Made by a program: the position numbers and the translations under genes. A stretch of 64,000 nucleotides of DNA from Paramisgurnus dabryanus (Eukaryota > Chordata > Actinopteri > Cypriniformes > Cobitidae): contig NC_133340.1 of assembly GCF_030506205.2 (NCBI RefSeq), positions 23,465,293-23,529,292 of the forward strand, read 5' to 3'. Below are positions 1-12,306 of this stretch, in pieces (within the stretch, counting starts at the first letter, position 1; each line of letters starts with the position of its first letter). The notes below the pieces were generated by a model, which had not been told where the DNA came from, did not search any database, and was given only the letters and a program-made list of their open reading frames with translations.

Positions 1-80
1 ATCTCTAACAAAAATGCAATTATTTTAGCTTTTTGCTAAAAAAAAATTTTTTTAAAGAAAAATACCCACATTGAGGAGTC
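1..80. repeat. Dispersed repeat fragment, also at 13688-13765
   Basis: The string aaaatgcaattattttarct and the following aaaatacccayat recur near 13715-13760. This is a fragment of an unnamed interspersed repeat that enters the window from the left. Confidence 0.6.
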
Positions 81-109
81 TTGTGAAGCGGTAGTTTCGA
101 TTACATCAT

Positions 110-430
110 GCTTGACCTTTCGTTGTGATCACATAATACGTAAGGTCACGCTGGCGTGTGAAGATACATTTTAAAAGTACTTTTTGTGTGAAAATGATGA
201 TCGTTTCACTGGATACAGCGCTTATGCCTCGTTTGTGATTGAGCCTTTTGAAGCTGCATTGAAACTATAAACTGTTGAGGTCCACTAAAGTCCACCAAAA
301 AAAAAAAAAAATCCTGGAATGTTTTCCTCAAAAAAAACAAAAACAATTTTTTTTAGCCTGAACAAAAAAGACAAACATCTTGGAGGACATGGGGGTGAGT
401 ATTTTTTATTAAAGTGAACTAATCCTTTAA
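110..430. mobile_element. Right half of a long-inverted-repeat element (family of 58839-59740)
   Basis: Shares with the complete copy the strings taaggtcacgctggcg, gcttatgcctcgtttg, ctgttgaggtcca and the end gacatgggggtgagta...cctttaa. It ends at TTAA (427-430). The left half is missing. Confidence 0.75.
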
Positions 431-1516
431 GCTTTGCTCTTTAAATTGAGATTTTTTCTAAGTTACAGCATTTAACCGTAGCTGTGACTCCTGCCATAAT
501 GGCCAAACCAGTATTATGTCATGCAGTATGTTACCGCGGTAAATAACAGTATTCTATCCGCAGTGTCACACTCTGTATTCAGCCGGCTGTTTCTCATATG
601 ACATTCTCTGCTTGAACGCGTACAATGAAAGCAACAACTTCAGACCTGCAGAAATGAAAACAGTCCTCACGGGGGACGAAAGCTACAACACATGGGTCAC
701 CTCCTGATGTAGGTGAAAGAGAAGGAACACTCTGGTCCAAATATGACGGATTGCCTGTCGGTTCTGAAGAAAAGCCGCAGCATTATGTGCGCGTGATATC
801 TACTTTTAGTGTATTCATGCAAAAACGACATCATTACTCGTAATAAGTCCTTGAATGTGACAGTCAACGATGTTTTAGTAAAATATGTTTTTGTACCTAC
901 TTCACAAAAACTAATGTTTTACTTGCCCCTAAGCTTTAGCCACTAAGTTACCAAAGGACACACAATAACCATAAGAGCAATGCAAATAAGATTTCCCGCT
1001 GTCATGTGGCATGGCACTATGCCATCTTGAAGTGTCAGAAAACACAGATTTACTTTTCCTGCACAAGACAAGCAGGTGCAAAAAACCAGCGTGATACACA
1101 AGTGGTGTGTAAATGGGGAATTTCTTCCATGTAGAGAATGCTGGAAAGGTCTTCATGTGGATACTATTAGATTACAGGCTGACACCGGAGGAGCTGCTGG
1201 GATTGAACTGCGAGAGCTTGCTGTTTCTGTCTGCCTCTGTGCAACTGATCTGAAAACAGTACGCGTGAGACTCTAGCCCGGGAAATAAGAAAGTGAACTC
1301 GCATGGCAACTGTTATACAGAAACAGCCTTGAGCAGGGGTTCTCAAATTGGGGCGATTTTTCTGAAACTTTTAAGGAGACATGTACTCATAGTTTTTGCC
1401 AAAAAATCTGATTTTTTTTACACTCATTACTGGTTAGTAGAAGCAACTGTCGAGATACCATAGATGTGAATGTGCATATATAAATGTGTGAATGTGTACT
1501 GTAGATGTGTGCTTGT

Positions 1517-2479
1517 TAGTGCTGGGCGATAATTCGATAACGATAATTTTACCGATATAAACTTTTCCGATAAAACGATAAGGGAAGTTCGATAAGTGAT
1601 CGATAATGTTTGCACTGTGCGTAATGTTGCGCGAGCACTTCCGGATGCGGCACGCGCTCTTGGTTTACAATCACACTGTCAGTTAGACTTGAAGGAGTGG
1701 AAGATGAGGCAAGTTATTCATTTATTAGTAGAGACCTATGATTTTCGCGATGCGGATAACGCGGACGGAATCACGAAATCCAAATGCGCGGAAACATTTT
1801 CTTGTGTGTAATGTTGGACGCGCAAACAGGGTTCGTCAAACACAGCAGACACAGGTGCGTGCAGTATACTGTACTTTCATTCAGCGTCCGCCTTGCGCAC
1901 GCACACGTCCGCACAGCTTTAAAAGTATATTTACAGGACATTCACAAATTCAGGAAACTGAGGAAAAGCAGCAGATCCACCACTGCAGTGAATATAGTGT
2001 TTGGGTATGTGCGCTTCCACAGCAACGTGACACTCTTGACATCCATTTATCAGCGTGTATAGCTCGTATATGTATAACACACGCGTGATCACTGAACTAA
2101 GTTTTCTTTCTTGTTTAAGTGAACATAAACAGCTGTTACTCAGTATATTGAAACTTAAAGCAGTCTGTCTTGGGTCTTAAAGTGACAGTAGTCTGCTGCT
2201 TTTGTATCAGAAATGTGTTGATTTCATAACAAATAGATTTACATTTAATAAAGATGCATTAAAACAAGATTTTAGTATTTGTATTTGTCATGTTCTGAAT
2301 AAAAAGTAGTTTAAAACCATTATTAACTGTCTGTTTTTTACAATTTTCATTCAGGAGCAAAAATCTGCCTTTAAATTTGACAGGAGTAAAGATTTGTTAT
2401 TTATCATGATAATTATCGATATCGACTGATATGGAAAACATTTTCTCGATAATTTTTTTGGTCATATCGCCCAGCCCTA
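1517..2479. mobile_element. Non-autonomous hAT element with perfect 8-bp target duplication
   Basis: The ends are TAGTGCTGGGCGATA and, on the reverse strand, TAGGGCTGGGCGATATGACC. GTGCTTGT flanks the element directly on both sides (1509-1516 and 2480-2487), the 8-bp duplication typical of hAT transposons. The interior has no transposase frame that I recognise. Both subterminal regions are rich in cgata motifs. Confidence 0.9.
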
Positions 2480-3334
2480 GTGCTTGTTTCATCTTTATCT
2501 CGCAGTTTCTTTATCTCTCTGTACAGCTTTGATCTGCGTTTCTAACTGGATTAAAGATGTCTTGTCCTTCAGGGCATATATGAGTATGAGCATCAGCTTC
2601 CATCTTTATCTGACATTATGATGACATCATTTTCAAAAAGAATGATGAAATATGATCTGCAGAGCCTCTGGGATGCCAAAGAAATAAATGAGCTCTGATT
2701 GGACAGATCACATCACTGGTTAGATTAGGAAAAGATTGGGTGTTGGTGGTGTGATCACCTGGCAAATAGCCTAATAATCTCATTATCAAGTACAAACTGC
2801 ATAAATATATACTTATGATATATACCACCAGTCAAAAGTTAAAGTCTTCAATCATTTTATCACTTAAAACTCATCTTTTTTTAACATGATAATAGCATAT
2901 GTACTTTTTTTAAATCGTAATGTATTTTTCTCATTTAGCATACGTGTATGAATATGCACATTTGTCTCCGCCTCCACCTTTTCATACGTGTAAAAAGATG
3001 CTTATTAAGTTTCAGACACAAAACAGCCAAGTCCTGTTTCATAATTTATATGCGCGTTTGCAGCACTAATTGTAACGCAGATCTGGCAACCCTGACAGAA
3101 CAATGACGAACGCTGGTTAATAAAGGTTTCATTTTGTTTTTTAATAAAAGTATGTTTGAATTTATTTAACTGTTGTTGGGTTTTCATGAAAATATTATTG
3201 AACCACAAACTAAGCATCTGTTTTAAAGTAAGAGGGAAATCCAGTTTTTTTATTACGGTAACAAGGCACGTATATCACTTTCATATCATATGGCAAATTT
3301 ATTTTATTAATAATTAATAATGTTAATACTCATT

Positions 3335-3572
3335 GGGGCGGTTTCCTGGACAGGGATTAGACTAGTCCTAGACTAAAATAAATGTAAGGGCTGTCCAAAC
3401 TGAAAACAACTTGCACTGATATATCTTCAAATACATCAGTGCCCTTTGTTTTCCCTCAAAATGCACACAAGTAATGTTTTTTAATAAGGCATTTTTGTTA
3501 AAACTAGTTATATTCCCCAATTAAACTGAGGCCTAGTCCTGGCTTCAGTTAATCTCTGTCTGGGAAACCTCC
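3335..3572. mobile_element. Short inverted-repeat MITE (GGTTTCCYRGACAG type)
   Basis: The left end GGTTTCCTGGACAGGGATTA is mirrored on the reverse strand by GGTTTCCCAGACAGAGATTA. Inside both ends lie related inverted stretches (actagtcctagac / gcctagtcctggc). No coding capacity. Confidence 0.75.
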
Positions 3573-3877
3573 ACATTAAGGTCTAAAGTTGAAGATTAAA
3601 ATTTGTTTATTCATCTGTGGCAAAATTTCCTCACCAGGACATCCCTGTAGATTACAACTCAATGCTTTTTTTATTTATATTTTGACATTAAAAAATGTGG
3701 TACTATTTAAAAGCTGCACACACTTTTTTATTTATGGCTTAAAATATAAAAATCAAACAGATTATATTAGTAAACCTTAGTAGTGTGTGGCTTTTGCACT
3801 TTTGAAAGTACACTTCTACAGATGAATACCCTAATTTAGTGCCTTATTAAGGTTTTTATATGATTAGTTGCTTGATC

Positions 3878-4500
3878 TAAAATTAATCGCTCAATCAGTT
3901 GATTAATCGAAAAATAATCACTCAATCAGTTGATTAATAAAAAAGCTCATTCAGTCGATTAATAAAAAAACACTCAATCAGTCGATTAATCAAGAAATAA
4001 TCACCCAATCAGCGATAAATAAAAAATAGCTCATTCAGTCGATTAATAACAAATAATCCCTCAATCAGTCGATTAATCGAAAAAATAATCACTCAATAAT
4101 CCGATAAATAAAAAATAGCTCATTCAGTCGATTAATAAAAAATTATCACTCAATCAGTCGATTAATAAAAAATAATCACTCATTCAGTTGATTAATCAAA
4201 AAATAATCACTCAATCAGTCGATTAATAAATAAAGCTCATTCAGTCGATTAATAAAAAAACACTCAATCAGTCGATTATTCGAGAAATAATCACCCAATC
4301 AGCGATAAATAGAAAATAGCTCATTCAGTCGATTAATAACAAATAATCACTCAATCAGTCGATTAATCGAAAAAATAATCACTCAATCATCCGATAAATA
4401 AAAAATAGCTCATTCAGTCGATTAATAAAAAATTATCACTCAATCAGTCGATTAATAAAAAATAATCACTCATTCAGTTGATTAATCAAAAAATAATCGC
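3878..4500. repeat. 29-bp minisatellite with 290-bp higher-order period
   Basis: Monomers of about 28-32 bp built on the theme cactcaatcagtcgattaat plus an A/T spacer. Ten monomers make a block that recurs: aataaaaaaacactcaatca is at both 3961 and 4251, and caatcagtcgattaataaaa at both 4151 and 4441, exactly 290 bp apart. The right flank (cattagttgcagcctt) resembles the end of a fish hAT element, so the array probably grew inside a transposon. Confidence 0.85.
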
Positions 4501-4519
4501 CTGTTTAATGGATAATGAA

Positions 4520-6530
4520 AATAATCATTAGTTGCAGCCTTAAAACCCTCTGCATCTGTAAATACAATAATGTGTAAAACAAAAATGTACAGAAAAAAGC
4601 ACCTTACAAACACATTTATCCTTTACTGGAAGCAAATTCTTTATATTTAACCCTGTTAACCTTAACACTGTACTGTAACAGAATAATGCTGTATGAAACC
4701 TTTGCACACGTGTGCAGCTCTGTGCATGATGGCAATTAAATTAAAGAGTCGCTTTAGAAAGACTAACTGATAAAAAACCTCTTCCAGGATCTGGTTCTGT
4801 AGCTCCTGTGACCTAAAATCATGCATGGCTTGATTAGCTGCGGTGTTTCCTGCGACAGTTATGACATGTTCTCTAGTGCAGTGGACAGTAGATAATTACT
4901 TTCTCCTGACAGCAACTTGCAGCTTCGCTATTAGTTTGTCACTCAAAGTGCCGCACAAATCCGCTACATAAGTGCTTTAAAGTATGAGAACTCTTATCTG
5001 CAGTGGCCGTGTATTTACTTTAATTATTCCCTCTCTCACACACAAACAAGCTTAAATCTCCACCATGCTCTTTGCAGCGCATTACAGCGTAATTTACTGT
5101 ACATTATTCTATGTATAATTTCTCACGCTGTTGAACACGAGACATAATGTCATGAGTCAGAGATTCGAGAGGACACTACAGGGCTGATGGGTCACAGGTG
5201 ACAACGGCAGAGAAATAACAATGCTAAATGGAGACATTAAACTGCACATAAAAGGTGCACAAAATTTCAAATCAATGGCATGACAAAGAATTCAATAAAA
5301 AAATTAAAGGATAAAAAGATGTGGATGACTAGACGTACTATAGGCGATGACGTCGCTGTTTGCGAGAAACCTGACAAATCTCCAAATCCTGTGTAAACAC
5401 AGTTTTCTGCATAGCTGGTTTACTGATTTGCATGTAAACAGGTTTCTATAAAAAGCTGATTTTTGATAGGCATCCAATAATTTTGTGCACTCATTGGCTT
5501 TTCAAATTCTGAAGCCATTGAAATTCATTTGACATTTGAAAAACAAACACTTAAACTAGACAGATTGTAAATCTTTCATCTGCGGTTGTTTGTGCATTTA
5601 TTAAATTGACATTTTTTTAATGAAGCCTGTCATGTTAACCATGAATCATGATGACATTAATACATTCTAATACATAATGATTTAGTTTAAGCTTATTGTT
5701 GTTACTGTGTAAATGATGTAAAATCTGTGAACTCTGATTTACAACTTGCAGAGATAAACAAGAATTAATCTTGAATCAAACAGCTGCTCCAATATCCAAC
5801 TGTGAAAAACGCTAGAAAACCCCCAAGATTTTTATAAAGAATGATGAACAGACCTTCAACATTCATAAATTAAAGTCTTTACTTTAAAAACATGGAAATC
5901 CAGAGCCTTCATTCATACTATTTCAGATATAAAGTGAAATTAAACATGTCCGACTGAGATCTTTAAATCTTTAGATAAGGCACTATATATAAACAGCGAT
6001 CTCTTGGGTAAACTCACAGCAGTGCACAGTTCTGAGTTCAGTCCCACGCTGGCGGTTCAGAAATTTACCCTAGTGTAAATAAATGAAGTATTTTTGGTAT
6101 TTCAACTTCGTGGGAATATTGTCTTCTTGCAAAAGGTGCAGTAGGGTCATTACTGCAGTAAAGTTAAGTTACATTCTTAATATATTGGGTTTCATTTTAA
6201 ACTCAGAAGTTGGGCACATTGAGGGTACTATGAAAAAAAAAAAACTAAATTGTACTTATTTTCTCTAGCCATTTATTCTATATTTAATTAATTAATTTAT
6301 TTATTTAAAAAAGAGATTTAAAAACTTTAAAGTTAAAATGAAATATTTTTAGTTTTTTGTATAAATATGTAAGCTTTAAATTAGTATTAAATTTTTTTTT
6401 AATTAGATGATATAAACAATAAAAACGTACAGTCTATCACTTTAACCAGTAGGCATGAATGATTTTTATGACATTATTCCGCACATCAGCTTCTTATCGG
6501 CTTTCAGACTATGAGGTTAACTGAACACTA
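4520..6530. other. Non-coding, probably intronic sequence
   Basis: AT-rich, with stop codons in every frame and no repeat structure I can recognise beyond short A/T runs. A 61-codon frame at 6083 shows no family resemblance. Confidence 0.6.
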
Positions 6531-6531
6531 T

Positions 6532-6671
6532 GCTGTAAAAAGTAAAAGTTAGATCAACTTTAAAAAAGTATATAAATATTATTTAAAATTTTAGGTGCTA
6601 CCATTTAAAGTAATTTTAAAGTTTATAAAACAAAATTTTTTTAGGTTTTACCAATTGAGTTTTTTACAGTG
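6532..6671. mobile_element. CACTG-type palindromic MITE, left end eroded
   Basis: Starts CTGTAAAAAGTAAAAGTTAG and ends in gagttttttacagtg, inverted ends of the same kind as the better copies at 18611 and 31715. Internal aggtgctacca/aggttttacca strings resemble the 31715 copy. Confidence 0.5.
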
Positions 6672-6673
6672 TA

Positions 6674-6913
6674 TAGACAGTTTCATCGGACACATGTGTG
6701 GTGACGCAGTTTGTTTAATGGTCTGACAAGTTGCTGAAACTGAACTCTTAAAGAAAATGCCTCGTCCTAAGTAATCTACGTGTTGTTTATTTTGCTTGTT
6801 ATAAAAGTAACTACTTAAATGGACTTTGTTGTTATTGATTCTTAGCGGAGTTTACCGGAAGTTACATGTTTTCTACGAAAGTTTGTTTATGTTGTGACTG
6901 CTGAAACTGTCTA
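6674..6913. mobile_element. TAGACAGTTTCA-ended MITE, copy A
   Basis: Ends tagacagtttcatcgg and, reversed, tagacagtttcagcag. The sequence is colinear in reverse orientation with 43541-43831: both share accggaagttac(a/g), agcggagtttaccgg, gttgttattgattcttag (diverged) and tggtctgac. It sits directly beside the 6532-6671 MITE. Confidence 0.65.
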
Positions 6914-8445
6914 CTGACATTTTAAAAAGAGAGGAGCCATTCAATATATGCCCTAACTTCCTAAAAAGGGGGGGGGGGTCTTAATCTAACAACATATATA
7001 CACAGAAAGAAGTCTCCATTAAAGGGATTTTACAAATAAATCATTCCTCCATCCAGTGAAATGGGGTTTAACCTTTAAAATACTTACGCCTGTGGATAAA
7101 GTGTTTGCCTAACATAATTAAATTATTTATCAAAAATGTAAAAAATTTGTCCTTCATAAACACTCCACTTTTAAATGAGGTCATAATCAAAGGATGTATC
7201 AATAAATCTTTATATTGTATTTAACTTTTAAATGAAAGCCAAAAATAAATCTTTCATTTAAAAAGGAATTGGGTATGATAAATATACAGTAGTTTCCTTA
7301 TTCTTTTTTTACACTTCTTCCCTATTGAAATAACTTTCTGCAAAAATGAGTAAAAATTAAATCTATGCATTAAACAAATCTGCACATTTCAAAGCACTTG
7401 AGTGGGTTTTTAAGAAAGTTAACAAGTTAAGCCTGACTTCATGATCAGGTCACAGCAATCAGAAACTATTGTGTTTGGTGCTATCGATCCCAAAGACTCT
7501 AGATTAATGCTCATTCATGAGTATAAACATGGTGCAAAATGATTTTAACACCCTCATTGCAACATAATTATAAATGCATCACACCCGCATTGCATTGTGA
7601 ATCCAATGACTACACACTGTACGGTAATATACAATACATTAGGGAAGCATTGTTCCGATTCTTAGCTCCATCCATAAGCAAATATCCACATGAATTATTC
7701 ACTGCCAACTGTGACACATAAACATATTCATTAAGATCAGAGCGCAGATTCGAAATGTTGAAGATTCAATGACAAACTTCACAATTCAGCAAGAAGAAGT
7801 TCACCTTAACCTCTCTGAACAGGCCACACAAACTGATCCTATCTACAACAAATCTGGAGTTTTCACCTGTAGTGCGTTACAAACAGATTTGACTCAAAAT
7901 TAGCCCAACCGTATGTCAAGGGGAGAGACCTACAGTAAAAAAAAATATGTTTCTGTGGTAAAATCAGGGTTCATCTGCTAAAATTTGCATTCCAGAGGCT
8001 AAATATCAGTTTATTGGGGTCGCTTCAACTCACACACATGAAAACCAGCCGGTGGCAACAGGAGCCCAATTTCGTGGCAAAACAGCAGACTTGGCAACAC
8101 TAGCGGCAAAGGCCCTCACACAAATGGTGCCCTCAACCAATCCGTAAACGCAAGTATGCCTGCGTATGATGTGAATCATACAAAACATACGAGTGTTACA
8201 ATAAAGCAAAGTCCAAAGAAATTCTATCACAAAAATGTCCACTGTAAACAAACAATAACTACAACAAATACTGAAAAAAAGAATTTTAGGTAGCATGCTG
8301 ACATGAAAGGCATCTCCTTACGTAGGCAGCAGGGAAGAGCTCACTAAGTCTTAAAAGTGTGCCATCTGGGACATTGTCAAACACATCTAACCGAGTGAAG
8401 GATGTCCTTCAAAACACAAATGCAAAGAGAAGCCTCCTTACTAAC
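6914..8445. other. Intron 3' of the C2 exon
   Basis: On the gene's minus strand this follows the exon donor. I see no convincing second exon, only AT-rich non-coding sequence with a 10-bp G run near 6968. Confidence 0.55.
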
Positions 8446-8562
8446 CTGCTGCTCGCAGCTTTCCTTCACATCGTATACGCTGAGCTTGATGAAGGATTCG
8501 CAGAAAACGGGCCAATCAGGTGGGAAACTCCCCCCACCGAGAAATAGAAGCTCTCTTGTTCC
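8446..8562 (-). CDS. inpp4b: Internal coding exon of an inositol polyphosphate 4-phosphatase type II gene (C2-domain exon)
   Basis: Read on the minus strand, a pyrimidine-rich acceptor (ctttttctctttgcag) opens an exon that ends at GAGCAGCAG followed by the donor gttagtaag. The exon is 117 bp, 39 codons, and phase 0 at both ends. It begins GTRELLFL and contains IKLSVYDVKE. From memory of the vertebrate family, this aligns without gaps to the N-terminal C2 domain of human INPP4B (around GTRDPLFL and IKLTVYDVKD), with about half the residues identical. INPP4A shares mainly the KLSVYDVK core, so the B paralogue is preferred. INPP4B removes the 4-phosphate from PtdIns(3,4)P2 and dampens PI3K/Akt signalling; its C2 domain binds phosphoinositides. 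The CX5R phosphatase motif lies far downstream and is not in this window. I could not find the preceding C2 exon or the following one. The reading frame runs on into the intron for 23 more codons before a stop, which is not expected to be translated. Confidence 0.83.
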
Positions 8563-9500
8563 CTGCAAAGAGAAAAAGGACCGGAGAGTGAGCTCTCGAG
8601 AGCCGTAAATGAGTCAGCAGACGTCTGCAAACACAGCGGGCACTCTCAGACGTATGCTACTGCAAATAGAAACAGGAGTTATGAAATATGAAAAATCTCT
8701 GTGGGTTAATAAACGTCTCGAGCCAAACAACAAAGCCATATTTGTGAGAGAAAACCATGCAAATTATGGGCCAGCGATCGATATGTTGTGTATTGATGGA
8801 AACATATCCGCACTGAAAGTTCAAACACTTTAAATCAGAACTGGTCTTCAGATCGATACATCACATTGACTGTTTTTAGCAAAAGATTAAAACTATTTGT
8901 GCATACTGTAACATAATTCATATTCATGAGTTAAGCTGTCAAAGTTGAAAAGTGAGAAGTGTCCATAATAGTTCATTCAACCAGACTCATCTATAAGCAA
9001 TCGGTTATTTAGTGGCCCATGCAGCAAGGAGTTTCAAAGAGCCAGTTGAGATAAAACCCGCTCTGCATGAACGATCAGGCTTTGATTTTGTTGAATTGCA
9101 CGCATAACGCTTAAGCTGACCTCAGATCTGTTTCTGGGGAGGAAACTTGTAATCACGGCTGTATTTACACACTGCTATTTCCTCGGGTAGTGGTTGGCGC
9201 ACTGGGTGGAACGTGGACCCTCGAGACAGTGGGCGAGACAGATAGCGAGTAGCGATTGGTGACATGTAAGCTCATTAACACTAAGAGAAATCCAGTATAA
9301 AGCCAGGGACTGGAACAGCTCTCTACTCTGTACTAAAAAGCAGGCCGGCTATTAGTCAAGTCAGAGTTGAATCGATACAGCCACAGTCTATCTGTTTATT
9401 ATCTGAGGAGACAGTATTATCTGAGTTGACAAGCACATTTTGTCTGTGTGTCTGGCTGTGATAATTACTTGAGAAAATGTATCAATGTTAAAAAAATTGT

Positions 9501-9700
9501 NNNNNNNNNNNNNNNNNNNNNNNNNNNNNNNNNNNNNNNNNNNNNNNNNNNNNNNNNNNNNNNNNNNNNNNNNNNNNNNNNNNNNNNNNNNNNNNNNNNN
9601 NNNNNNNNNNNNNNNNNNNNNNNNNNNNNNNNNNNNNNNNNNNNNNNNNNNNNNNNNNNNNNNNNNNNNNNNNNNNNNNNNNNNNNNNNNNNNNNNNNNN
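9501..9700. other. Assembly gap (200 N)
   Basis: Exactly 200 ambiguous bases, a conventional scaffold-gap length, so the true size is unknown. Reading frames drawn across it are artefacts. Confidence 0.99.
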
Positions 9701-9758
9701 TTGATATTTTCAAACCCTCATTTCGTATTACGCTACAGTAGCAGCCTGAAATCAAGCT

Positions 9759-10432
9759 TTAAAGGAACACTCCACTTAAAAAACAAAAAATGCTTATTTT
9801 CCAGCTCCCCTAGAGTAAAACATCTGAGTTTTACCCATTCAGCCAGACCCGGTACCACTTTTAGCATAGCTTAGCATAATTCATTAAATCTGATAAGACC
9901 ATTAGCATCACGCTCAAAAACAACCAAAGAGTTTTGATATTTCTCTTATTTAAACCTTGATTCTTCTGTAGTTACATTGTGTACTAAGAACAACTGAAAA
10001 TTAAAAGTTGTGATTTTCTAGGCTGATATGGTTAGGAACTATACTCTCATTCTGGCGTAATAATCAAGGACTTTACTGCTGTAACATGGCTGCAGCGGAC
10101 TCAATGATATTACGCAGTGCCTGAAAATAGTCCCCTTGGTTACTTTCAATAGCTGGGGACTATTTTCGGGCACTCGTAATGTCGTCGTTTTTAGTACACA
10201 ATGTAAATACAGAAGAGTAAAGTTTTAAATACGAAACTCTTTGGTCATTTTCTAGCGTGATGCTAATGGTCTAATCAGATTCAATGGATTATGCTACACT
10301 ATGCTAAAGTGTTACCGCCAGACACGAAGATCGGCTGAATGGATTCCAAAACGATAAAAATTCAAATGTTTAACTCTAGGGGAGCAGGAAATTTAGCCTT
10401 AAAAAAAAAAAAAAAAAAAGGGATCCCTTTAA
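9759..10432. mobile_element. TTAA-flanked long-inverted-repeat MITE
   Basis: Starts TTAAAGGAACACTCCACTT; the reversed right end is TTAAAGGGATCC followed by a T run. The arms run inward for more than 200 bp: left gctcccctagagt against right actctaggggagc, left gaccattagcatcacgct against right agcgtgatgctaatggtc. The core (cctgaaaatagtcccc...ggggactattttcgggc) is also palindromic. TTAA target sites suggest piggyBac or Kolobok. Confidence 0.85.
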
Positions 10433-10816
10433 AGGTGCATTGTGTACTTTTAGAAAGATCTTTTGACAGAAATACAAATGATTTTTCGATTAATCGTTTT
10501 TTAAAATGTGGTCGATTCAGAATCGATTCTCAAAGAGCAGAATCGATTTTTTTCTTTCAAATTTATTTCTGCAAACATTGAACGAAAGATTAATGTTAAT
10601 CGAATTACTAGTCTTCTTCACTAGATGTCACCCTATTTTTTGCTTTGCGCGAGGCTACCAAGGAGCAAGAGGCAAGCCTGTCATTCATTAATTCAGTGCT
10701 TAAAATGGCGGTTTCAGGTGCTTCATCGATTTTAATAATTAATTACCCACTTGAAACCTGCTGTTCACTGTTCTTTTTATTAGTATAGTATTTGTATTTA
10801 AAGGGCGTGTTGCAGG

Positions 10817-11100
10817 TTAAAGCAACACTATGTAGTTTCCATGTAAAAATGACTTACAGCTCCCCCATGTGGTTGAAAAGTGCAACAGTGCCTGGTATCA
10901 GACACTCTTTTGCAGGCAGGGGGAGGGGTGGGGCTGTGTGCTCTACCCTCCACCGCCACTTTCAGAGTGTGCTTGTAGCAGCTAGGAGGCTGCTCAGGTT
11001 GTAGCAACAGTACAATTTGTCCAGTTAAAAGTTGTTCGATCACTGAAATCATTTTAGAGACATTATTTAAAGGTAAAAAAACTACATAGTGTTGCTTTAA
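10817..11100. mobile_element. TTAA-flanked MITE nested in the previous element
   Basis: Left end TTAAAGCAACACTATGTAG is repeated exactly on the reverse strand at the right end (ctacatagtgttgctttaa). It was inserted about 16 bp inside the end of the host element. Confidence 0.85.
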
Positions 11101-12229
11101 CCACCACTGTTGATTAATGGGTACATAAATCACTCAAGATATGTATATCATTTTTAAAATGTCTCAAAAAAGGTCTTAAAGACCCTTTTTTTATGTTTTT
11201 GGTATTAACGTTTTTTTTTAAGCAATTCGGCGATGACGTCACGTTGGGTAGAAGTAGATGAAAGCCTCAGCCAGAGCCATAGAGATAGATGAGACATTTA
11301 TTGCCGTTTTATATTAATACTTACGTTTATAATATGGAAATCATATATACATAATAGGAAATATATAATGTGGTATACTGCAAAGTTACCCTGCTAATTA
11401 TTATTTATGATATATGTGTAGATAAATAAAACTTTGCAAATCAATCCATTCATGTCCTAGGACCACCAGGCTAGAGAGTTTTAAACATCCTAGAGAGTTT
11501 TAAACATCCTTAATCCACACATACTAGTCAATCATATATCTAAAATATATTTTTATGTGAAATAAAAGGAAGTTTTGTTATATTGTTTATGCGATCATAA
11601 TGAATCACACGATCATTTTATACACAGAAGCAGCGGTCAGCAGCTGCCTGCAGCGAGCTTGAATCCTTGAAACCGCATACTGCAATAAACAGGCGTTCGG
11701 CGGCTTTTTACATCAAAGGATGACAGGCTAGAAACCAATCACTGATCCCTGTATTTTTATAAATCCTGGACATGATTGGACCGGCCGAACGGGTTGAGCA
11801 CTTTTATATTTGTTGAGCAGAGGCTGCACAGTTTGACCAGCGGGCTGCGGGAACCGGCCGCACATCAGACCGACAGACGGTGTTGCTAATATAACTCCCA
11901 ATGTATAACTATTATCAGACCGGCCAACCGGGAAAGTCCCGACTCTCCCGACTGACACTCCGCTACTGGCTGTAGGGAAATGTGTGCGTTTTGATCGGTG
12001 TTCGAGGCTCTTACCCCGCGACCAGATGTGACGACGTGCCTCACTCAGCTTCCAGGATTTGAGTCATGCTGCCTGAATTCGTTTGTGCTGAAGATCGCAT
12101 ACACCCATATCAGCAGGATTATGGTCCCCCTCAAACCAGCACGCACGAGTATGTTAATTGTTTGTTTACTTTCTACACGAAGTTATGCTAACGTTATCTG
12201 GCTTTCTGCCTATCTCTCTATACTAGCCC

Positions 12230-12306
12230 ATCTATCTATCTATCTATCTATCTGTCGTTCTGTCTATCTAGTCTATCTATCTAGTCTATCTATATCTATG
12301 TATTTA
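12230..12306. repeat. Imperfect (TCTA)n microsatellite
   Basis: Runs of tcta interrupted by gtcg and agtc variants. Confidence 0.9.

Noticed and set aside
3878..4500. CRISPR-like short repeats
   Set aside because: The 29-bp monomers are contiguous with no unique spacers; it is a minisatellite.
8290..8412. Minus-strand frame after the C2 exon (acceptor ttttgaag, peptide containing LDVFDNVPDG, donor TAC/gtaagg) as the next exon
   Set aside because: The intron between would be only about 33 bp, below what vertebrates splice, and the peptide does not resemble the next INPP4B segment.
9448..9874. Open frames crossing 9501-9700
   Set aside because: They run through the 200-N assembly gap.
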